DNA of 64,000 nt from Acanthochromis polyacanthus. Taxonomy: Eukaryota > Chordata > Actinopteri > Pomacentridae. Location of the stretch: NCBI RefSeq assembly GCF_021347895.1, contig NC_067122.1, positions 40,677,082 to 40,741,081 on the forward strand, written 5' to 3'. The notes beneath the pieces were generated by a model. It made no database searches and was not told where the DNA came from. It saw only the letters and a list, made by a program, of their open reading frames with translations. The position numbers were made by a program, and so were the translations under genes. Below, piece by piece: positions 59,696 to 64,000 of the stretch (its first letter is position 1; every line of letters begins with the position of its first letter).

Positions 59696-60287
59696 GTGAG
59701 TAGAAAATTTTTTGGGTACTAATTAGCAATAGATATATCTTATAAAGCAGAGTTCATGTTGATCCACTCGAGTGGAACGAAATTCACTTTCTAGGCACTT
59801 TTTCCATGGTCCCAATACAGCCTATGGGTTGGCATTTCCCAGACAAGCACCTATCAGACAAAATGTTCATTAAAAACTGTCTTTCATCTCTCTTCCATAT
59901 CTCTCTCTTGTCCATATGGTACTGAAAACATGTTGGAAAGTATCTTAGTTTATCACTGTATATGGCAATATTCTTGCCAGTATGAAATTTCCATTACCAC
60001 TTTTGTTATATTCTTGGATATGATAGCCAATGTTACTGTGCACTAGTATTATGATTACAGCATTAACTATCTTTATCTGTCATCAGTGACTCACCAAGAT
60101 ACCTGATCATTTTTTCACTGATTCTTTTCATAACACCACTAATTTCTTACCAGTGGCTGTTCTCATAGTCATAAACAACAAATATATGGACCATCGTTTG
60201 TGTATGAATAGACATTTGTGACTTAAATGTCAAAAATACTGCTAGTATTCACATTTCTTATTGTTAAAATAAGGCTAGCTTAGGGCT
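59696..60287. other. non-coding stretch
   Basis: If the first exon above is real, this is intron. No repeat or ORF was recognised. Confidence 0.35.
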
Positions 60288-60685
60288 GCATAGTAGTTCA
60301 GTGGCTTTAACACCATCACCTTGCAGCTACAAGTTTCCTGGTTTGCATCCTGGCCTGGGCCTGGGATCTTTCTGCATGGAGTTTGCATGTTCTCCCTGTG
60401 CATGCGTAGGTTTTCTAATGGTACTCCAGCTTCCTCCCACAGTCCAAAAACATGCTTAGGTTAATTGGTAACTATATATTGTCTGCAGGTTCAGGCATAT
60501 GGGTTCTGTAAAGTGTCTTGAGACAATTTGACCTGTAATTGGTGCTACATAAATAAAACTGAATTGAATTGAAAAGGTGTGAAGGTGAGTGTGATTGTTT
60601 GTCTCTCTGTATAGCCCTGTGATAGACTGGTGACTTGTCCGGGATGTCTCCTGCCTTCACCCTAAGTCAGCTGGAATAGACTTCA
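60288..60685 (+). mobile_element. tRNA-SINE (ATGG family) with a LINE tail inserted
   Basis: The tRNA-like head (60288-60355, B box 'ggtttgcatcc') and body 'ggagtttgcatgttctccct' are followed at about 60472 by about 100 bp of foreign sequence. The SINE then resumes ('gtgtgattgtttgtctct', 'gtgatagactggtgacttgt') and fades near 60685 without its ATGG tail. Confidence 0.8.
60472..60575 (+). mobile_element. 100-bp LINE 3' end inserted in the SINE
   Basis: 'ggttcaggcatatgggttct', 'aaagtgtcttgagacaattt' and the tail 'aaaactgaattgaattgaaa' match the extreme 3' end of the LINE at 14445-15797 (there on the minus strand). It is a severely 5'-truncated retroposition; no clear target duplication was found. 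Confidence 0.8.
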
Positions 60686-61365
60686 TGTTAATGACAGCAC
60701 TCTCATGCTCCTGCAACTGCTCCTTCCACCAAAAATATTTACTTGTCTTGCTATTTTTGATGGGACACCACAGACAGTCCATGAGATCACAAACCTACCA
60801 CCAGAGCCTATGATTCACAACATTTGAATGAATACAGCGTGAACACAGAAACAAGTAGACCAACTTAATTGGTTGTCATTATACAAACCCCAGTACACAT
60901 AATTTCAATGTAGAATTCTAAACAATATGTTCTCCAGTCCCACAGAATATGAGAAACATCCATTCCCTTATTTCTTTCTTTCTCTATGGACTATAAAGTC
61001 TGTCTTTGAATGAGCAGTTCAGGTTCGCAGCTTGTTGAGATGGCACGGCAAGATGTTCAGTGCTCCTAGGTGACTCCACGTCCTCCTTCACCGACTGAAT
61101 GGAATAGATGCAGAGGTGTGCTGCAGCCCCTTTTTGTAAAATTGTCAGAGTTATGAAACTGAACCTTGCAAAAGGAGGAATTTGGGGAGGAGGGGGAGAT
61201 TTTCGGATCAGTAAAGGCTGGCGTAGTAGCGATGTGGTGAGTGCGGAGCAGGCAGAATGAATGAACACTGTCTCGGTTATAAAGCACACTAAGTGAGTTG
61301 ACTGGACTTGAGGAGGAAATGACTAAAAAAAAGGGCCTTGTGACACCCTAACTCTGTGCCTGTGT
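60686..61365. other. non-coding stretch
   Basis: Overlapping minus-strand frames of 101 and 73 codons (61289-60984) have no recognised domain. The part at 61020-61290 is less AT-rich and could be an untranslated exon of something, without further evidence. Confidence 0.35.
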
Positions 61366-62472
61366 AATAAAGATGGATGTAACAACTGGCTCCAAAAATG
61401 AAGCCTACCCAGATGTGTCAAAAACTTGCAGTACCACTCCATCCACCAGGGGCTGGCTCTGAAAAGCACTGGCCTCCATAGATCCCAATTCTACATGGCA
61501 AAAACTAAAACACAAAGACTGCTTTTCTAAGATTTTTTTTGTTAGTTTTCATTGTCCAAACCAGAGATCAAGTGGGTGATGTGAAAATAAATCAATTTTG
61601 AATTTTATATAAACCATTAAAGTTTTAGTCCCGTCAGAGGGCGATGCTACTGGATTGACAGTCTGGTCTGGAATGATTGACAGATCCTATGGAGGAGGCA
61701 GCCTAGACGTTCATTCACTGTAAGATGTTCTCCTCATTTGGATTTCAGTTTGATTTAATACCTGTTAGTTTATTTATCAGTGGAGCAGTAGAACATTTTC
61801 CACAGATAGTTTTTCTGCCCGTTGGCTTGTTTAACCAGTTTTCTACCTTCGGCTGATTCTACAAGCAGACAATGAAAGGACTCTGATAGTTCGGTAAGTA
61901 AATTATTATTAACTTATTGGTGCTGGTTTTAATGCCCTTTATTTGCAACTTTAGTGTCAGATATAATGTGTGCCATGCACTCTAGATGTTGGTGGAGTTT
62001 ATTTCTGTGTGTGTTTACCAGAGAAGAAAGTTGGACTCCAGTAAATATTAGTTTTAATGTGAATTAGCGATGCTAACTGAGCTAGCAGCTCAGTTGTAGC
62101 CTGATTAAAGCTAACGTAGCATTAAGCTAATGATGTTTGAGTTATGTGTCATGCAAACAGCTGAAGTGTGTTGTGTTGTGTTAGTGTAATGTGGTACATT
62201 TAGTTTATCTTCACTTTTGGAGGCTAACTTTGTTAGCAGCAGCATCAGTAGAAACAACAGCAGCAAGTAACAGCAGAAGTTGGTAAATGTGGTCCTTGAC
62301 TCCCAGTCAGTCTGACCAATCACGGCTCTCCGGCTTCGCCCTCTGAGAATCTTTTCTTCGTCTCTGCCTCCAAAAATCCAAGATTGCTACCAGGAAGTAG
62401 CAAAATCCTGCCTTCATTTTCTCAGTGCAGAAACCAATGGGTGACATCACGGTAGCTACGTCCATCTTTATG
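61366..62472. mobile_element. 1.1-kb TIR repeat, non-autonomous
   Basis: The left end 'aataaagatggatgtaac' and the right end, inverted, 'cataaagatggacgtagc' form about 18-bp imperfect TIRs. The internal phrases 'ctccatccaccaggggctgg', 'aaaccaatgggtgacatcac' and 'gcctccaaaaatccaagatt' are typical of a dispersed fish repeat. No coding capacity. Confidence 0.65.
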
Positions 62473-63699
62473 ATGCAGTCTATGGTATGAAATTGCGCAA
62501 AGCTTCATATACATCAGTTTCTCTTTATAGATATACAGCTCCATATAGATTTTGTATTTGTTGGACCAGTGGACAGAGAAACACCTCCACACATGTTCGC
62601 AAGCATTTCTCATCTGTTGGGCGTTCACGAGAGTGAACTATTTTGCGTGATTCTCTCTGTACAGCAGCAGCAGAATTACCAGCAAAAATGAAAAGCTCAT
62701 CCATTATTTCAGCCAGTTGTCCAGATGGTAAAATAATTTACTGAGAGCCTGTGTTTAACCAGGGACTCTGAGTCACATTTAACCCACAGCACAGTAGAAC
62801 TGGAATCCCTTGATTGTAGCCTCATATGTTTGTAACACCAGATGCTGCAGTTTGTGCTGCACTTATTTAACAGTTTTGTCTTTTTGTCTTTTGTGAGTGT
62901 GTGTATGCATTTTTTTTAATTTATCATCACTGGTGCCACGTTGTGCTTAAAGCCATTTACTGTTGTATTATGTTTCTAGAACAATTTAAATTCCACACGG
63001 GAATCATCATCGAATCCCTGGGTGTTCAAAGTGAGATGGCCTTAACTGAACAGAAAGTTAACATTAATTTATTTGGAGATGAGTTAATATCCTTTATGTT
63101 TATTTTTGATTTAACTTTCTTAGGTTGCATTTAATCAGAAGGGAAAAAATTCTCTCTTGACATGCATGTATTGCACTGGCAGATCATGTCTGTTCTGTAT
63201 TTTTTTTTTGTCTGCATTTATTCTCATTGTTTAACTCCATGGAAGGGGTGTCAACACTTTATGAGATTAATGCATATTTTAGTCTTGCAGCCAAATATTT
63301 TATTATTTAGTGCATGCGTGTGACCATCACCAGCCCTCCCTGAAAGCTAAGCTGACACTCTTTATTACATTTCCCTGTTTAAGAGCCAGGGAGGGCAGTG
63401 CTACACCTCAGTGGTGATGTGAGGGGAAACAAAGGGGTGGACAGGACGAGAGGGGACGGACAAGGACAGGGACTAGCAAGCGGTGCTATTACAGCTGAAG
63501 AATATCAGGTGTTGTGTTATTCCCAACTAATAATTACCCATCAATAAGACAAACAAACAAACACATACACAAGAGAACAGAAAAACAAACAAACAATAAA
63601 TAAATAAATAAGTGAATAATTAGCCAGACAGTACTGAACACCATAGTTGTGGGTGTCATGTTAGTATAGAGTGGAATGGGCCAGAAGATACTAGAGGAA
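62473..63699. other. non-coding stretch with one possible exon
   Basis: 'gttgtattatgtttctag' followed by an open frame (QFKFHTGIIIESLGVQ, from 62979) looks acceptor-like, but the frame is AT-rich and unrecognised. Otherwise nothing coding. Confidence 0.3.
63546..63612. repeat. (AAAC)n and (AAAT)n microsatellites
   Basis: Three short runs of AAAC units followed by about four AAAT units. Confidence 0.9.
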
Positions 63700-63714
63700 G
63701 ATACTAGAGAAAAG

Positions 63715-64000
63715 AGAGAGGGTTTCGTGTGAGATTAGACTCTGGAGAGAGTCTCAGCACATTCCGGCGGGTCCCATCACTGCTCAATAGCGGAACTCGA
63801 CAGGAGCTGGTGGGACCTGAGCAAACATGCACATGCAAGTGTGAAAGACCCCGAAGCCCAGAACAGCCATCACAGCAATGCAGTGCTAAGCCGACAGGGC
63901 ACCCCACAGGCCGAGTAGCCACGGGGCAGCGCCCCCAGAGAGCAACCGGGGCCACCGCGTACCACACGGACCCCGAAGACAAGAGGGCGCAGCTACCGAC
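63715..64000. other. GC-rich block running off the window
   Basis: A sharp composition change to C/G-rich sequence ('agggcaccccacaggccgag', 'ggggcagcgcccccagagag'). It resembles the 5' UTR region of some fish repeats, but the class cannot be judged from 290 bp. Confidence 0.35.

Overview
The window reads as vertebrate, most likely teleost fish, intergenic or intronic DNA. The evidence is low coding density, Tc1/mariner, hAT and piggyBac-like DNA transposons, tRNA-derived SINEs whose tails end in ATGG or in 'gcgctatataaata', L2/RTE-type LINE 3' ends, long AC and TA microsatellites, and GT-AG splice signals inside the transposons. There are no operons, ribosome binding sites or CRISPR-like arrays. 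The only full-length intact protein gene I recognise is a Tc1-type transposase. I found no host gene that I can name.

Layout. 1-7.4 kb: a palindromic MITE, a tRNA-SINE carrying a nested MITE, SINE and LINE ends, and a THAP-domain fragment facing a minus-strand exon. 7.4-13.1 kb: a decayed cluster of initiator-Met and Leu tRNA pseudogenes, interrupted by a solo LTR-like element (11.1-12.0 kb). 13.5-15.8 kb: a long AC repeat and a minus-strand LINE 3' end. 17.0-20.2 kb: a second LTR of the same family, inverted and split by a 2.4-kb repeat. 21.6-24.1 kb: a Tc1 remnant next to a LINE fragment that is split by a degenerate Tc1-like element. 26.5-29.5 kb: an outer TIR element containing a dispersed repeat that contains the intact Tc1 element. 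30.2 kb: an unexplained conserved-looking, exon-like block. 32.3-34.0 kb: a hAT element with an exact 8-bp target duplication. 36-37.4 kb: the second MITE copy and a minus copy of the dispersed repeat. 42.5-48.6 kb: a tiny acidic ORF, SINEs and Tc1 fragments. 49.0-51.3 kb: a CpG-rich inverted-repeat element, then a three-level nest (piggyBac-like, SINE, LINE) with target duplications at the outer and inner levels. 52.3-54.0 kb: a 233-bp tandem repeat and a CRE-containing block inside another copy of the dispersed repeat. 54.7-57.7 kb: a foldback-like element with terminal repeats made of tandem arrays, carrying a phase-consistent three-exon minus-strand gene. 59.5-64 kb: promoter-like DNA, a SINE hit by a LINE tail, one more TIR element and a GC-rich end.

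The sequences do not form a pathway. They record successive insertions: target-site duplications give insertion order in several places, and decay separates old copies (tRNA cluster, degenerate Tc1) from young ones (intact Tc1). The strongest candidates for something undescribed are the foldback-like element at 54.7-57.7 kb, the decayed tRNA cluster, and the 55-codon exon-like block at 30.24 kb. All family names rest on recognition by eye, without database searches.
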